A stretch of 64,000 nt of DNA, taken from positions 62,001 to 126,000 of the forward strand of contig CAJUIT010000008.1 in the NCBI GenBank assembly GCA_910586565.1, given 5' to 3'. The DNA comes from an uncultured Muribaculaceae bacterium (GTDB taxonomy: Bacteria > Bacteroidota > Bacteroidia > Bacteroidales > Muribaculaceae). Of the stretch, positions 44,454 to 53,292 are shown one piece after another. Both the position numbers and the translations under genes were made by a program. The notes below the pieces were generated by a model. It made no database searches. It saw only the letters and a list, made by a program, of their open reading frames with translations, and was not told the origin of the DNA. The first letter of the stretch is position 1. Each line of letters starts with the position of its first letter.

Positions 44454-45212
44454 TCAAAGAGCTCTCGCCGGGCGATTGCACAAGGGGAGGAATTGAAGTA
44501 ACCTGTGTCCTGTGGTTGGGCGGAGTCCGGCACACCGCAAAATTCGGACGAGTGCGGAAGGGGGACCCTCACGGGTTGATTGCAGTAGAGGCGGATTCGG
44601 GGACGTGTAGGGTGAGAAGGGGATGATGATATAGGTTGTGGCGTTGCGAACGATGATACGCGCATGGGTTGCCGGGGTTATTCGATGCAACTGCAAGGGA
44701 AAAGAGCGACCTTTGGCGGAGTCTTGATAATGGAGGATGATGAGTCCGCTTCCGGCATAGGGGAACAAGGCTTGGCATAACTCCCAGAAGTTACCGCCGC
44801 GGCCGCGAAAGGGACTATGTCGTCGGAAGTTCTGCACGTTGAGCAACAGCACAAATTCAGGGTTGCATCCCCGGATGCGGGAAGGGTTGCGGGTAGAGAG
44901 GTTCCACAGTTCCTTGCCGTTTTGAAGGCGGGTGACAGAGGTGCGGGTTGCGCCCTCATAGATTACGCCGAGAGTGTGGGGAGTGGCAAGAGTCATGCGA
45001 TAGCAGAGATAGCGGCGCAGGATAAGAGAAGAATCATGGCCAGGTGGATCGACTATGAGCACCGGAGCCCCAGGGGATGTGCGTTCGAGGCGGGATATGA
45101 CAATGCGCTCAGCCCGTGTTAGGGGACGGCCGAGGAAACGGGCGAAGCCGCGTGAGACTGGCATCGGTGGACGCAACGACAGTGCCCGGGATGTTGTAAT
45201 CAGTTTGCGCAT
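44454..45212 (-). CDS. Uncharacterised ORF with its own -7 box
   Basis: An open frame of 252 codons on the minus strand fills the gap between the YejM-like gene and the DUF234 ATPase. It has no recognisable domain; the residues are Arg/Leu-rich, with LGRPLTRAERIVISRLE near the N-terminus and no Walker motif. A TACTTTTG -7 box at 45227-45220 predicts transcription near 45213, making the ATG at 45212 almost leaderless; MPVSRGFARF at 45164 is an alternative start. Codon use looks weaker than in neighbours. It may be a real accessory gene or a decayed one; opposite-strand frames here are shorter. Confidence 0.45.
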   Translation of the reverse strand: MRKLITTSRALSLRPPMPVSRGFARFLGRPLTRAERIVISRLERTSPGAPVLIVDPPGHDSSLILRRYLCYRMTLATPHTLGVIYEGATRTSVTRLQNGKELWNLSTRNPSRIRGCNPEFVLLLNVQNFRRHSPFRGRGGNFWELCQALFPYAGSGLIILHYQDSAKGRSFPLQLHRITPATHARIIVRNATTYIIIPFSPYTSPNPPLLQSTREGPPSALVRILRCAGLRPTTGHRLLQFLPLCNRPARAL

Positions 45213-45219
45213 CAAGGCG

Positions 45220-45227
45220 CAAAAGTA
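45220..45227 (-). promoter_or_regulatory. -7 box upstream of the orphan ORF
   Basis: Minus-strand TACTTTTG directly before the ATG at 45212. The 228 bp from 45216 to the end of the next gene hold no other signal I recognise. Confidence 0.4.
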
Positions 45228-45443
45228 ATCTACCTATTAGTGTGTTGTTCCCTTAAAAATCGTGAAACTTTGATTATGAATTACAGCTTTAAAATTTTTC
45301 AAATTTTCACAGCATCAAAAAATAATCGGAAGCAAGGAGTGGAAGCAAAGGAGGGTGAATAGAAGGTTTTAAATTTAGTTGCCCAAGCTACCTATGCTGC
45401 ATTCCATGCCAATATTATCACACAGTTCGAAAAAACGTCAGCT

Positions 45444-46817
45444 CTATTTCATTAATGTGACAATGTCATCAGGCAAAATGACGTTCCCTACGTTATCTTT
45501 TGGAGAACTCTTTAAAAATAGAACCGGAACAATCGTGTAGTTTTTAGCTAACGGTAACAGATTAACCTTTCGGAGAAGTTCGTGAGTGAGTTGCTTGCCA
45601 TTCTCTTGTGTTGTCCACTTACACTCACCAACCAGCAGATACTTTTTATCAAGAGATTCGGCCATTACATCAAATTCGACTTGTTCAGGCTTCTTATCCT
45701 CATTGAGAACAGACCCCCACCAGCGTTTTGCCGTACCATAGACTACTCCATTAACAAGATTTCCAGTTACAGCATCCCGGCACATTTTTTCCCATTGCAT
45801 GCTAACATATTCCGAAAAATGGGCATTTAAAGCCTGTTCGACAGGAAGCTTGCGTCCAAGTTCAATAAACGAACGATTCGGAACTACAAACTGATAGTAG
45901 AATGCCATAAACGGGTCGGCGATTTTATAGAGACTTTTTTTTGCATTTTTTTCCTCAATGCCGAATGGAACATCTTTTTGCAAGAATCCGAGATCGACAA
46001 GTTTCTTCAATGGTCGCGACAGATTAGTAGCCGGTTCGTTGCATCGTGCGGCAATCTCAGAAAGACGATTTGCGCCGGTGCCGATATAAGACATTATTGT
46101 TGACGTCTTGACAATATCCTTCACATCATCCTGAAAGAGTTTGACCGGTTCCTCGTAAAGAGCTCCATTTATAGAGAGAATATTGTGCCACAAAGCATCA
46201 TTAAGCGAACTTCTGTTTTCCCGTAATTCCCAATAACGCGGTACGCCTCCCCAGACGGAATATTCTTCAATGGCATTTATCGCATCAAGATTCAAAGCTT
46301 CCTGAATATACGGCAATCGTAGAGGCGTTAGCCTCATTATTTCATCAGCACGGCCATAAAGAGGTGCTGTAGAATCAAGGAACAACCCATACATCATATT
46401 TTGAGAAGAACCACAAAGCACAAGATTATATTTCAGTTGCTTCTCATCAACAAGTTTCTGCAGAACAGAGGGCAACTCAGGAGATTGTTCCACAAGATAG
46501 GGAAATTCATCCAGGCATAAGGTGAACCGCTTTTCGGTTCGATAATTGACTGCACGAAACATGGAATCCCAGTCGGGATATGTCAACTTATCGAAATCAG
46601 GAAGCACTTGTGCTATCACTTTTGCAAGCAGAGTTCTCTGATGTTGATCTTCTGAACGGTCGGCCAAAAAATAAATATCATTATCGGACAACACTCTTTT
46701 GATAAGCGTTGACTTACCTAATCGTCTACGTCCATACACGACAACTAATGAGGATTTCTCTCCCTTCAGAGCATTCTTCAAACGCGTGGCTTCATCTATT
46801 CTATCAACGAAATTCAT
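45444..46817 (-). CDS. AAA ATPase with DUF234-type C-terminus
   Basis: This 457-residue protein has an N-terminal archaeal-type AAA ATPase domain: Walker A YGRRRLGKSTLIKR (28-41), Walker B FTLCLDEFPYL near 92-102, and a CGSSQNMM segment. A winged-helix region (about 235-300) is followed by a nuclease-like DUF234 C-terminus (about 320-457) with EFDVMAES and VGECKWT. Such proteins are common, mobile and of unknown role. Its base composition is clearly AT-richer than its neighbours, and it has a consensus promoter of its own 23-53 bp upstream. Both suggest horizontal transfer. Confidence 0.88.
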   Translation of the reverse strand: MNFVDRIDEATRLKNALKGEKSSLVVVYGRRRLGKSTLIKRVLSDNDIYFLADRSEDQHQRTLLAKVIAQVLPDFDKLTYPDWDSMFRAVNYRTEKRFTLCLDEFPYLVEQSPELPSVLQKLVDEKQLKYNLVLCGSSQNMMYGLFLDSTAPLYGRADEIMRLTPLRLPYIQEALNLDAINAIEEYSVWGGVPRYWELRENRSSLNDALWHNILSINGALYEEPVKLFQDDVKDIVKTSTIMSYIGTGANRLSEIAARCNEPATNLSRPLKKLVDLGFLQKDVPFGIEEKNAKKSLYKIADPFMAFYYQFVVPNRSFIELGRKLPVEQALNAHFSEYVSMQWEKMCRDAVTGNLVNGVVYGTAKRWWGSVLNEDKKPEQVEFDVMAESLDKKYLLVGECKWTTQENGKQLTHELLRKVNLLPLAKNYTIVPVLFLKSSPKDNVGNVILPDDIVTLMK

Positions 46818-46839
46818 GTGGCTATGTGATTATGCGGTG

Positions 46840-46870
46840 CAAACATAATGTTTTGTTTGCATAATGCAAA
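46840..46870 (-). promoter_or_regulatory. Consensus promoter for the DUF234 ATPase
   Basis: Minus-strand TTTG (46870-46867), 19 nt, then TATGTTTG (46847-46840); predicted transcription start near 46833, 16 nt before the ATG. Confidence 0.75.
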
Positions 46871-46959
46871 ATTTTGAGACTGTTTTTTGTATTCATAAAA
46901 ACATTTTTGCCGTACTTAAATACTTAAACAGTTAAGGCAAATGCATTTCGTTAGACAGT

Positions 46960-46990
46960 TAAAAAAAGGACGCACGACTCGTGCGTCCTT
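46960..46990 (-). terminator. Rho-independent terminator of nrdJ
   Basis: 12-bp perfect inverted repeat with a 1-nt loop (46966-46977 and 46979-46990), followed on the minus strand by seven T; 59 bp past the nrdJ stop. A textbook example. Confidence 0.9.
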
Positions 46991-47048
46991 ACATTTTAGG
47001 GGAGAAATAGCGTTAATGTTAATAGAGAGCGCGTTTTTGCGGTGGGGG

Positions 47049-49592
47049 TTAGCCGCACTTGGAGGTGCCGCAGGAGGTGCAGATGAGGCAGCCTTCCTGG
47101 TAGATGAGGGTTTCCTGGCCGCAGTTGGGGCAACGCTGACCCGAGGCCTGGGTGCCGTTGGGGAGGTACTTCTTGAGTGCACGTTCCACACCCATTTTCC
47201 ATGTGTTGATGCTCTTTGAGTCGAGTTCGAGGCCGCCTACGAGCTTAAGCACTTGGTCGATTGGCATGCCGTAGCGCAGAACGCCCGAGATTAGTTTGGC
47301 ATAGTTCCAGTATTCGGGGTTGAATTTGTCAGACAGGCCTTCGATGGTGGTTTTGTGGCCGCGTTTGTTCACAAACTGGAAGTCGTAGCGCTTGGTGCCG
47401 TCGGGGGCGATTGCCTTGATGATTTTGCCGTGATTGACCGATTTTGGGCAGAAAATGCCGTCGTCATCGTCGGCAAGACCGGTGAAGATTTCGTAGGGGC
47501 GGCCATCCATCAGTCCCACGAAGGCAATCCACTTTTCTTTATTGTTCTGGAAACGCACAACATCGGCGTCGAGCTCGTTGGGGCGTTTGAGCACCATCGG
47601 GTGCACTTCGTCGGCACCTTGATTGGGCTCGGGTTTCTTTTTCTTTTCGAGCGACACAAGCACACCTGCGCGCGAGCCGTCGCGGTAGACGGTGCACCCT
47701 TTGCACCCTACGCGCCAAGCTTCAACGTAGAGCTTGTTGACGAGGTCCTCGCTCACGTCGGCCGGGAGGTTGATGGTAACGGAAATGGAGTGGTCAACCC
47801 ACTTTTGGATTCGTCCCTGCATTTTCACTTTTTCGAGCCAGTCGATATCGTTGGCTGTGGCTCCCGAGTAGGGTGAGCGTGCCACCAGGGCGTCGAGCTC
47901 CTCCTGCGTGTAGTCCGATTTCACCTCGATGCCGTTAACCTTCATCCAGTCGATGAATTTGGGATGGTAGACGATGTATTCTTCAAATGCGTCGCCCGAT
48001 TCGTCAACGAAGTCGATTTTAACCTCTGCATCGTTGGGGTTGACTTTGCGGCGACGCTTGTAGACGGGGAGGAACACCGGTTCGATGCCCGAGGTTGTGC
48101 GGGTCATGAGGCTGGTGGTTCCGGTGGGAGCGATGGTGAGACATGCGATGTTGCGGCGGCCGAACTCAACCATGCGGTCGTAGAGCTCGGGACTCTCAGC
48201 CTTGAGGCGCAGCATGAAGGGGTTGTTTTTCTCGCGTTCGGCATCGAAAATTTCAAACGCCCCGCGTTCGGCAGCCATTGTGACCGATGAACCGTAGGCG
48301 GCGAGAGCCAACCGGCGGTGCACATCCTCGGAGAATGCTGTTGCCTCGGGGGTGCCGTAGCGCAGACCCATTGCGGCGAGCATATCACCTTCGGCAGTGG
48401 TGCCCACGCCGGTGCGGCGGCCTTTAAGAGTTTTTGCGCGGATTTTCTCCCAGAGATGACGTTCGGGACCTTTCACCTCGTAGGTTTCAGGGTCGGAATC
48501 AATCTTTTTGAGGATGGCGTCGATTTTCTCCATCTCAAGGTCGATGATGTCGTCCATGATTCGTTGAGCCTTGCCAACATGTGTTGCAAACAGCTCGTAG
48601 TCGAATTCGGCCTGAGGTGTGAAGGGATTTTTCACGTAAGAGTAGAGGTTGATGGCCAAAAGACGGCAGGAATCGTAGGGACAGAGGGGGATTTCGCCGC
48701 AGGGGTTGGTTGAGATGGTGCGGAAACCGAGGTCGGCATAGCAATCGGGGAGCGATTCGCGGGTAATGGTATCCCAGAAGAGCACGCCCGGCTCGGCCGA
48801 TTTCCATGCGTTGTGGATAATCTTTTCCCAAAAAGCTTTGGCGTCGATTTCCTTTGTAATTTCGGGGTTGGGAGAGTCAACGGGATAGGCCTGGGTGTAG
48901 GGGGTGCCTGTTGTGGCAGCCTCCATGAAAGCGTCGTCGATGCGCACCGAAACGTTGGCTCCTGTCACTTTACCCTCGGTCATCTTGGCGTCGACGAAAG
49001 CTTCGGAGTCGGGGTGCTTGATGTTGACGGTGAGCATGAGTGCCCCGCGGCGGCCGTCCTGTGCGACTTCGCGGGTAGAGTTGGAGTAGCGTTCCATGAA
49101 AGGAACCAGACCGGTTGATGTGAGCGCCGAGTTTTTAACCGGCGTGCCTTTGGGGCGGATGTGGCTCAAATCGTGGCCTACGCCGCCACGGCGTTTCATG
49201 AGCTGCACCTGCTCTTCGTCGATGCGGATAACGCCGCCGTAGGAGTCGGGGTTACCGTCGAGACCGATTACAAAGCAGTTGGAGAGGGAGCCAACCTGAT
49301 GTGTGTTGCCGATTCCCGACATGGGGCTCCCTTGGGGAACGATGTATCGGAAGTCTTTGAGATAGGAGAAAATCTCGTCGTGGCTCATCGGGTTGGGGTA
49401 GTTGCGTTCGATTCGGGCAATCTCCGATGCGATGCGGTGGTGCATGTCGTCGGGAGTTTGTTCGTAGATGTTGCCGAACGAATCTTTAAGGGCATATTTG
49501 CTTACCCACACGCGGGCTGCAAGTTCGTCGCCCCCGAAATAATCGAGGGTTGCTTTAAACGCCTCGTCGTAGGAGTAGGTTTTGGTTTCCAC
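47049..49592 (-). CDS. nrdJ: Adenosylcobalamin-dependent ribonucleotide reductase
   Basis: This 847-residue class II enzyme makes deoxyribonucleotides with coenzyme B12 and needs no oxygen. It has GSPMSGIGNTHQVGSLSNCFVIG in the N-terminal part, the STNPCGEIPL active-site Cys segment near 325-334, and the ATP-cone-like region. A C-terminal Cys-rich zinc tail (CPNCG, CLICTSCGTSKC) carries the redox-active pair. The frame is open to 49727, but homology begins at VETKTYSYDEAFK; GTG at 49592 takes the place of the usual ATG in relatives. A GGGCTCAAAGCCC-type hairpin near 49697-49709 lies in the leader; I found no B12 box. Confidence 0.92.
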   Translation of the reverse strand: METKTYSYDEAFKATLDYFGGDELAARVWVSKYALKDSFGNIYEQTPDDMHHRIASEIARIERNYPNPMSHDEIFSYLKDFRYIVPQGSPMSGIGNTHQVGSLSNCFVIGLDGNPDSYGGVIRIDEEQVQLMKRRGGVGHDLSHIRPKGTPVKNSALTSTGLVPFMERYSNSTREVAQDGRRGALMLTVNIKHPDSEAFVDAKMTEGKVTGANVSVRIDDAFMEAATTGTPYTQAYPVDSPNPEITKEIDAKAFWEKIIHNAWKSAEPGVLFWDTITRESLPDCYADLGFRTISTNPCGEIPLCPYDSCRLLAINLYSYVKNPFTPQAEFDYELFATHVGKAQRIMDDIIDLEMEKIDAILKKIDSDPETYEVKGPERHLWEKIRAKTLKGRRTGVGTTAEGDMLAAMGLRYGTPEATAFSEDVHRRLALAAYGSSVTMAAERGAFEIFDAEREKNNPFMLRLKAESPELYDRMVEFGRRNIACLTIAPTGTTSLMTRTTSGIEPVFLPVYKRRRKVNPNDAEVKIDFVDESGDAFEEYIVYHPKFIDWMKVNGIEVKSDYTQEELDALVARSPYSGATANDIDWLEKVKMQGRIQKWVDHSISVTINLPADVSEDLVNKLYVEAWRVGCKGCTVYRDGSRAGVLVSLEKKKKPEPNQGADEVHPMVLKRPNELDADVVRFQNNKEKWIAFVGLMDGRPYEIFTGLADDDDGIFCPKSVNHGKIIKAIAPDGTKRYDFQFVNKRGHKTTIEGLSDKFNPEYWNYAKLISGVLRYGMPIDQVLKLVGGLELDSKSINTWKMGVERALKKYLPNGTQASGQRCPNCGQETLIYQEGCLICTSCGTSKCG

Positions 49593-49857
49593 GATAAAAA
49601 TGCTGATGTTTTTTTGTTGGTTTGAGAAAGGTTTCGGCGGGAGGTGCCTATTCGGCGGGTGCTCCCTGAGGGTGGAAAAAAGGTTGAATCCGCAGGGCTT
49701 TGAGCCCTTTGGCAATAAGCACTGCAAACTTCGTCAAAATTCTCCATTCTTCCAAAAAATGAAAGGAGCAAAGATGTTGAATGTTGATAAGTTTTCCATT
49801 TGCAAATGTAAATCCACTGATTATCAGTGATTAATCCAAGTCGGATGATTTGTAAAG

Positions 49858-49888
49858 TTTGCCGAATGGGAAAATATGTATATCTTTG
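49858..49888 (+). promoter_or_regulatory. Consensus promoter for the nitroreductase gene
   Basis: TTTG at 49858-49861, 19 nt, then TATCTTTG at 49881-49888. Transcription near 49895 places the ATG at 49969 in a 74-nt leader and rules out the upstream Met at 49876. Confidence 0.7.
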
Positions 49889-49968
49889 TGAGAAGCGAAA
49901 ATTTCAAACCGCGTATAAGTTTTTATATTAATGAACAGCGATTTATTAAATTTTATATAACCGGCATT

Positions 49969-50724
49969 ATGGATGAAAGATATTGGGAGAACAGGCGGAC
50001 TATAAGGCGGTATGAACCACAGGAGGTTCCGCAACAATTACTTGAAGACTTAATTCTTAAAGCATCGCATGCACCTACAACCGGTAACATGCAGCTATAT
50101 AGTGTGATAATAAGCAAAGATGCTGAGGCAAGAAGGGTGCTTGCACCGTTTCATTTCAACCAACCGCAGGTGGAGAATGCTCCGGTAGTACTCACGTTTT
50201 GCGCCGATTTCAACCGCATGTCGAAATGGTGTGAGGCGCGCAATGCCGAACCGTGCTATGATAACATGCAATCGTTTGTAGCAGCGATGATTGACACTAT
50301 TGCTTTCGCGCAACAGTTTAATACACTTGCGGAGCTTGCAGGGCTCGGATGCTGCTGGCTCGGAACCACAACTTACAATGCGCGGCAGATTGCCGAGGCG
50401 CTGAAGCTGCCTAAGCTTGTGGTGCCGGTGATTACGCTGACTGTTGGGTGGCCTGCAGATGGTGGGGTTGAAGTGGGGCGCCTGCCGTTGGAGGCTATTG
50501 TGCATAATGGCGAATATAGCGATTATACGCCAGAGCGTATTGACCGGCTGTATGCCGAAAAGGAATCGCGCGAGGATTCAAAGCGGTTTGTTGAGGAGAA
50601 TGGCAAGCAAACGCTGGCGCAGGTGTTTACCGATGTGCGCTATCCCAGAGCGAATAATGAGCATTTTTCGCAGGTTTTCGCAGGTTTTTTAGCCGACGCC
50701 GGCTTTATGAAGGGGCAGTCATAG
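49969..50724 (+). CDS. Nitroreductase family protein
   Basis: This 251-residue FMN-dependent oxidoreductase has ENRRTIRRYEPQEV near the N-terminus (FMN phosphate contact Arg), SHAPTTGNMQLYS near 34-46, and GLGCCWLGT. A C-terminal 60 residues are rich in acidic/basic pairs. Members reduce nitro-compounds, quinones or other acceptors; the substrate is not predictable. The frame extends upstream to 49876, but the promoter shows the start is at 49969. It is convergent with dnaA across a repeat and a hairpin terminator. Confidence 0.88.
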   Translation: MDERYWENRRTIRRYEPQEVPQQLLEDLILKASHAPTTGNMQLYSVIISKDAEARRVLAPFHFNQPQVENAPVVLTFCADFNRMSKWCEARNAEPCYDNMQSFVAAMIDTIAFAQQFNTLAELAGLGCCWLGTTTYNARQIAEALKLPKLVVPVITLTVGWPADGGVEVGRLPLEAIVHNGEYSDYTPERIDRLYAEKESREDSKRFVEENGKQTLAQVFTDVRYPRANNEHFSQVFAGFLADAGFMKGQS

Positions 50725-50770
50725 TGGCTAACCCGCAAGCTCCCTCACCATGCGGGTGAATGCCATGCGG
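50716..50770. repeat. Intergenic repeat unit, GTCATAGTGGC-type
   Basis: Begins within the 3' end of the nitroreductase gene; contains GTCATAGTGGC and CTCACCATGCGGGTGAA. Related words occur at 53872-54033 and 60211-60275. Confidence 0.5.
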
Positions 50771-50780
50771 ATGAAAACAG

Positions 50781-50815
50781 GCGGTGCGTCAAAATGCTGA
50801 GATTTGACGCACCGC
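50781..50815. terminator. Bidirectional terminator of nitroreductase/dnaA
   Basis: 13-bp perfect inverted repeat (50781-50793 with 50803-50815), loop 9 nt, between convergent genes. Confidence 0.75.
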
Positions 50816-50860
50816 GTGATTTGTGTTATGTAGGTTTGCTTATGAGCTGTTGGGGATGTA

Positions 50861-52243
50861 TTATTCGGTGACGAACGTCTTTTCGATTGCCGCCACATCT
50901 TCCTGAAGCTGCTTTTCAAAGGGAAGACGCTGCTCAATGTTCTTGCAGGCGTAGATCACCGTTGCGTGGTTGCGGGAGAGGCGTGTACCGATTGCGGTGA
51001 GGGGCATTTTGGCGTGTTTCTTCGCCATGTACATCACCATTTGGCGTGCGTCGGAGATTTCGCGTTTGCGCGACTTTGTGAAGATGGCTTCGGGGTCGAT
51101 GTTGAAGTGGGTGGCCACACCTTGTGTAATCATCTCGAAGTTGATGGTTTTGCGGTGCATTTTCACCACGTTTGACATTACCACGCGGGCGAGGTCAACG
51201 TTGATGTCGCGGTTCATTACTGTGGCATGAGCCAGCAGAGAAACCACAACACCTTCGAGCTCACGCACGCTGTCGGTAACGTTCTCTGCGATGAAATCCA
51301 TCACATCGCAAGGGAGGGAAAGACCATCCTGCTCGGCCTTGAGCTGGAGAACGTTGCGACGCAACTGGAGGTCGGGACGCTCGAGCTCTACGGTCATACC
51401 CCATTTGAAGCGTGAGAGCAAACGCTCGGTCATCCCTTTGAGTTGGGTGGGGCAGCAGTCGCTGGAGAGGATAATCTGTTTCTGGTTCTGATGGAGGTGG
51501 TTGAAGATGTGGAAGAATGTGCCCTGTGTGCCCGGCTTGTCAATGAGGTCCTGAATGTCATCGATGATGAGGGTGTCGATGCTCTGGTAGAAGTTGATGA
51601 ACTCATTGATTTTGCCTGTGTGGGAGGCAACGGTGTATTGGCTTTCAAAAAGTCGGGCGCTGACGTAGAGGATGCGTGCCGAGGGGTTGTTTTCCCTGAT
51701 TTTGATGCCGATGGCCTGGATGAGGTGGGTTTTGCCCACACCTGTGGGGCCGAATACGAACAGGGGGTTGAAGGTTTTGCACTTGGGGTCGTTGGCGATA
51801 GCCTCGCCGATGGCGCGTGCGATTTTATTGGAAGTCGACCCGCAGTAGTTCTCAAAGGTGTATTTGGGGTTGAGCTGCGAGTTGAAATTGTCGTCGACGG
51901 GAGTTTGGAAAAGGCCTGCTGCGGCGCGCTTTTTGAGCGCGGGTGAAGAGGCGAGGCCGGCTTCGTTGATTCCGGTCTCGGGTTGGTTGCTGATGCGGTT
52001 GTAGTGGTAGAAGAGCTTGACGTCGCCACCATAGACACGGCGCAGGGTAGAGCCGAGTATGGTGAGGTAGGTGTCCTCGAGATGTTCGGCGAAGAACGGC
52101 GAGGGCACGCTGATTGTCAATCGCCCGTTTTCAAAACCGAGCGACGTGACAGGTTTGAACCAGGCGTCGAATTGTTCGGAAGGAATGTTGTCGGCAATTA
52201 TCCGCAAACAATCCTCCCAAAGCTGTTGGTGAGATTTGCTCAT
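50861..52243 (-). CDS. dnaA: Chromosomal replication initiator DnaA
   Basis: This 460-residue initiator has an N-terminal domain I with WEDCLRIIADNIPSEQFDAWF, an AAA+ core with Walker A FGPTGVGKTHL (about 165-175) and Walker B IDTLIIDDIQDL (about 220-231). A C-terminal domain IV has the DnaA-box-binding LSRNHATVIYACKNIEQ near 425-441. The length and domains are complete. About 1 kb of gene-free sequence with one consensus DnaA box lies upstream. No dnaN or recF follows, as is usual in Bacteroidetes. Confidence 0.96.
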   Translation of the reverse strand: MSKSHQQLWEDCLRIIADNIPSEQFDAWFKPVTSLGFENGRLTISVPSPFFAEHLEDTYLTILGSTLRRVYGGDVKLFYHYNRISNQPETGINEAGLASSPALKKRAAAGLFQTPVDDNFNSQLNPKYTFENYCGSTSNKIARAIGEAIANDPKCKTFNPLFVFGPTGVGKTHLIQAIGIKIRENNPSARILYVSARLFESQYTVASHTGKINEFINFYQSIDTLIIDDIQDLIDKPGTQGTFFHIFNHLHQNQKQIILSSDCCPTQLKGMTERLLSRFKWGMTVELERPDLQLRRNVLQLKAEQDGLSLPCDVMDFIAENVTDSVRELEGVVVSLLAHATVMNRDINVDLARVVMSNVVKMHRKTINFEMITQGVATHFNIDPEAIFTKSRKREISDARQMVMYMAKKHAKMPLTAIGTRLSRNHATVIYACKNIEQRLPFEKQLQEDVAAIEKTFVTE

Positions 52244-52973
52244 TGCTTATAATCGGGTTTTAGGAGAGTGAGGCCATGAAAGAAATGCGGTGGAGAGGTC
52301 GCAGTGAGTATTCATGGCGGTTGACCTTTTTCCAATGCAAATTTCACCCTATTTTTGTTGAAAAACAAATCGGCTTTTGTTTGCTTTTTTGAATTTTTGG
52401 TGATGCATCTGAATTTCAGTGTTTTATGAAATGGTTGAATGAAAGGTTTGCCGTTTTTGTGTAAAGTGCGTGAAATAAGCATTTTATAAACTGCAATAAT
52501 TGTGACTTGCTCACGGCTGCCTTTAACCTAAACCAATAAGAACTATCTATTTAATGGCTCAGAAGGCTGTGGCGGCAACAACGTAGTAAAAAAGCTTATT
52601 CGGAATGATTTTAAATAACGCGGCGGCAAGGTGTAACCGTCATTTAGATGTTCTTTAATTTAAAATTGCCGGAAACGTTATAGATTGTAGGCGCGGGTGA
52701 TAGGGGAGTCGGAACGGGCGGATCAGGGTGGAAAAGATGGAAAAAGGAATCGCGTTTGATTCGGAAACGTTTTTCGTTTTCATGAAAGAAAAAATAGGGG
52801 AATCGGGAAAGTTATCCACATCAGTTTCGGAGGGATGGAGATGGCTGTTTTTGCGCCGAAAATCGCAGCTCGCGAGCTTTATTAACCTTTTTTAAAGATT
52901 GCGACGCTCAACGCCTGAGAGGGCGATTTTGAAGACTATTTAACGCTAATGTGGTGATGATTAACGAACTAAA
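52244..52973. other. Gene-free region upstream of dnaA with one DnaA box
   Basis: AT-rich at 52320-52560 (several T-tracts), no ORF of note. A perfect DnaA box TTATCCACA occurs at 52812-52820; I found no second consensus box on either strand. This could be a dnaA autoregulatory region or a fragment of an origin, but one box alone is weak evidence. Confidence 0.4.
52812..52820 (+). promoter_or_regulatory. DnaA box
   Basis: TTATCCACA, the consensus 9-mer, about 570 bp upstream of the dnaA start. Confidence 0.7.
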
Positions 52974-53005
52974 TTTGGCTGTGAGCTGTTTTATTCGTAA
53001 CTTTG
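52974..53005 (+). promoter_or_regulatory. Consensus promoter for the structured leader
   Basis: TTTG at 52974-52977, 20 nt, then TAACTTTG at 52998-53005: a full match. Transcription would start near 53012, about 280 nt before the next coding start. Confidence 0.75.
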
Positions 53006-53011
53006 CAATCG

Positions 53012-53200
53012 AAAGAGCAAAATAATGGCCGCCACAGAGGTGGGGCTTAGCCGAAAATCGGCAAGGAAACCTGTCAAAAAACTCAGCATTTTGAAACTCC
53101 TCCACGAAAGTGGAAAATGGAATGCAAATCAGGAAATGACACAGTGTCCCGAGGGAAAGCTTTTGTAATTATCGTGCTTGATTAAATTACGCGTGCTGAC
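53012..53200 (+). ncRNA. Candidate structured RNA or leader upstream of the thioredoxin-fold gene
   Basis: Starting at the predicted transcription start, the sequence shows a GCCGA/TCGGC hairpin (53050-53062). It also shows a TCCAC-GAAA-GTGGA GNRA-tetraloop hairpin (53101-53114) inside a CATTT/AAATG stem, all enclosed by CCTGTCA (53070-53076) pairing with TGACA near 53137. There is no ORF. It does not match S-box, TPP, cobalamin, RNase P, tmRNA or SRP RNA motifs by eye. It may be an independent small RNA (a 6S-like RNA is one thought) or a regulatory leader of the gene at 53293. Confidence 0.4.
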
Positions 53201-53292
53201 GGATTAAAATTCCGAGGCGTGTGATTGTCTGCGCGCCGGTTGCAGAACTTCGTGAGGGAGGTTTTCTTAATTATGAATCTCAAACTATAGTA

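Noticed and set aside
44817..45122. 101-codon plus-strand frame
   Set aside because: Opposite the longer minus-strand orphan frame, which has a -7 box at its start; the plus frame has none.
49593..49830. Cobalamin riboswitch ahead of nrdJ
   Set aside because: No B12 box or ACTG-type core found on either strand by eye.
49876..49968. Longer nitroreductase start
   Set aside because: It lies at or before the predicted transcription start near 49895.
53012..53080. Resemblance to an S-box (SAM-I) riboswitch
   Set aside because: GAGGTGG and a CGGCAA segment are present, but the downstream GGTGCTAATTCC element and closing helix are missing.
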